A stretch of DNA of 12,150 nt from Bacilli bacterium (GTDB taxonomy: Bacteria > Bacillota_I > Bacilli_A > RF39 > UBA660): the NCBI GenBank assembly GCA_017627015.1, contig JAGAHP010000022.1, positions 1 to 12,150 of the forward strand. Direction: 5' to 3'. The notes beneath the pieces were generated by a model. That model ran no database searches. It was not told where the DNA came from and worked only from the letters and a program-made list of their open reading frames with translations. Made by a program: the position numbers and the translations under genes. Position 1 is the stretch's first letter. Each line of letters begins with the position of its first letter. Positions 12,025 to 12,150 of the stretch are shown here, piece after piece.

Positions 12025-12100
12025 GGCCTGTTGGTGAAGCGGTTAACACATTGCCCTCTCAAGGCAACATTCATGGGTTCAAGTCCCATACAGGTCACCA
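12025..12100 (+). tRNA. tRNA-Glu (anticodon CTC)
   Basis: The cloverleaf is complete. The acceptor is GGCCTGT/ACAGGTC with one G-U pair. The D stem is GTG/CAC. The anticodon stem TTGCC/GGCAA has loop CTCTCAA, giving anticodon CTC at 12058-12060. The variable loop is CATTC. The T stem is ATGGG/CCCAT with loop TTCAAGT. The discriminator is A, with CCA encoded. The start GGCC.GTTGGT.AAGCGGTTAA and end GGTCACCA closely follow Bacillus-type tRNA-Glu as I recall it, which supports Glu. The C at the wobble place restricts it to GAG codons, a minority codon in such an AT-rich genome. Confidence 0.92.
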
Positions 12101-12111
12101 AATAAGTATTT

Positions 12112-12134
12112 AACTCGATTTATCGAGTTTTTTT
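12112..12134 (+). terminator. Intrinsic terminator of tRNA-Glu
   Basis: AACTCGA-TTTA-TCGAGTT stem-loop, possibly one pair longer, followed by a T-run to 12134. Confidence 0.85.
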
Positions 12135-12150
12135 AACCAACTAGATAGGA

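Noticed and set aside
11859..12101. Minus-strand open frame over the tRNA-Glu
   Set aside because: It is antisense to the thioredoxin gene end and the tRNA; the MGLEPMN-type peptide is a known artefact of translating tRNA genes.
1..12150. UGA=Trp (Mycoplasma-type) code suggested by extreme AT content
   Set aside because: Trp is coded by TGG throughout, the tRNA-Trp has anticodon CCA, and TGA is the stop of the PnuC-like and DUF4097-like genes.
1..12150. CRISPR array or complete insertion sequence
   Set aside because: No spaced direct repeats, transposase frame or terminal inverted repeats were seen; the only tandem repeats are the coding LysM and beta-repeat units.

Overview
The window is very AT-rich (by eye about a quarter G+C) and densely packed. 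It uses the standard bacterial code: TGG encodes Trp, read by the tRNA-Trp(CCA) present here, and TGA ends two genes (the PnuC-like transporter and the DUF4097-like protein). Shine-Dalgarno sites are good (AGGAGG, AGGGGG, AGGTGA), intrinsic terminators are U-rich, and the cell-wall enzymes are of Gram-positive type (amidase with LysM repeats, SleB-like hydrolase). This fits a low-GC Bacillota, plausibly an uncultured gut Bacilli/RF39-like or Erysipelotrichia-like lineage. That placement is an inference from composition and protein style, not from a marker gene.

Layout. (1) 1-1346: the last 30 codons of an upstream gene, possibly a site-specific serine recombinase, lie almost against a 5'-truncated N-acetylmuramoyl-L-alanine amidase with four LysM repeats. 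This looks like the edge of an integrated element or a recombination product. (2) 1386-2944: a Fic-domain protein converges on a SleB-type hydrolase, with overlapping stop codons. (3) 2964-3153: tRNA-Trp with a strong promoter and terminator. (4) 3215-5348: three separately promoted genes, an HD-domain nucleotidase-like protein, a LysR regulator and a NUDIX hydrolase. (5) 5345-6962, minus strand: a tightly coupled operon of a PnuC-type transporter, a HAD 5'-nucleotidase-like protein and an ASCH-domain protein. (6) 7044-8433: a hypothetical protein from a near-consensus promoter converges on a DUF5684-like membrane protein with a zinc ribbon. (7) 8549-10527: a DUF2779-type protein combining Cas4-like and DEDD-like nuclease signatures, then a degenerate ferritin-like protein. 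(8) 10574-12134: a DUF4097-like membrane-anchored beta-repeat protein, a membrane-anchored CPHC thioredoxin-like protein and tRNA-Glu(CTC).

How it works together. The middle third is enriched in nucleotide handling: HD nucleotidase-like, NUDIX, PnuC, 5'-nucleotidase-like and ASCH. The last third holds two surface proteins. Apart from the transporter operon, most genes have their own promoter, often an extended -10 (TGnTATAAT) with a poor -35, and their own hairpin terminator. All three convergent pairs end in a hairpin placed on the stop codons. I see no CRISPR array, complete insertion sequence, rRNA or riboswitch. The most unusual items are the recombinase/truncated-amidase junction, the two-nuclease DUF2779 protein and the PnuC-HAD-ASCH operon.
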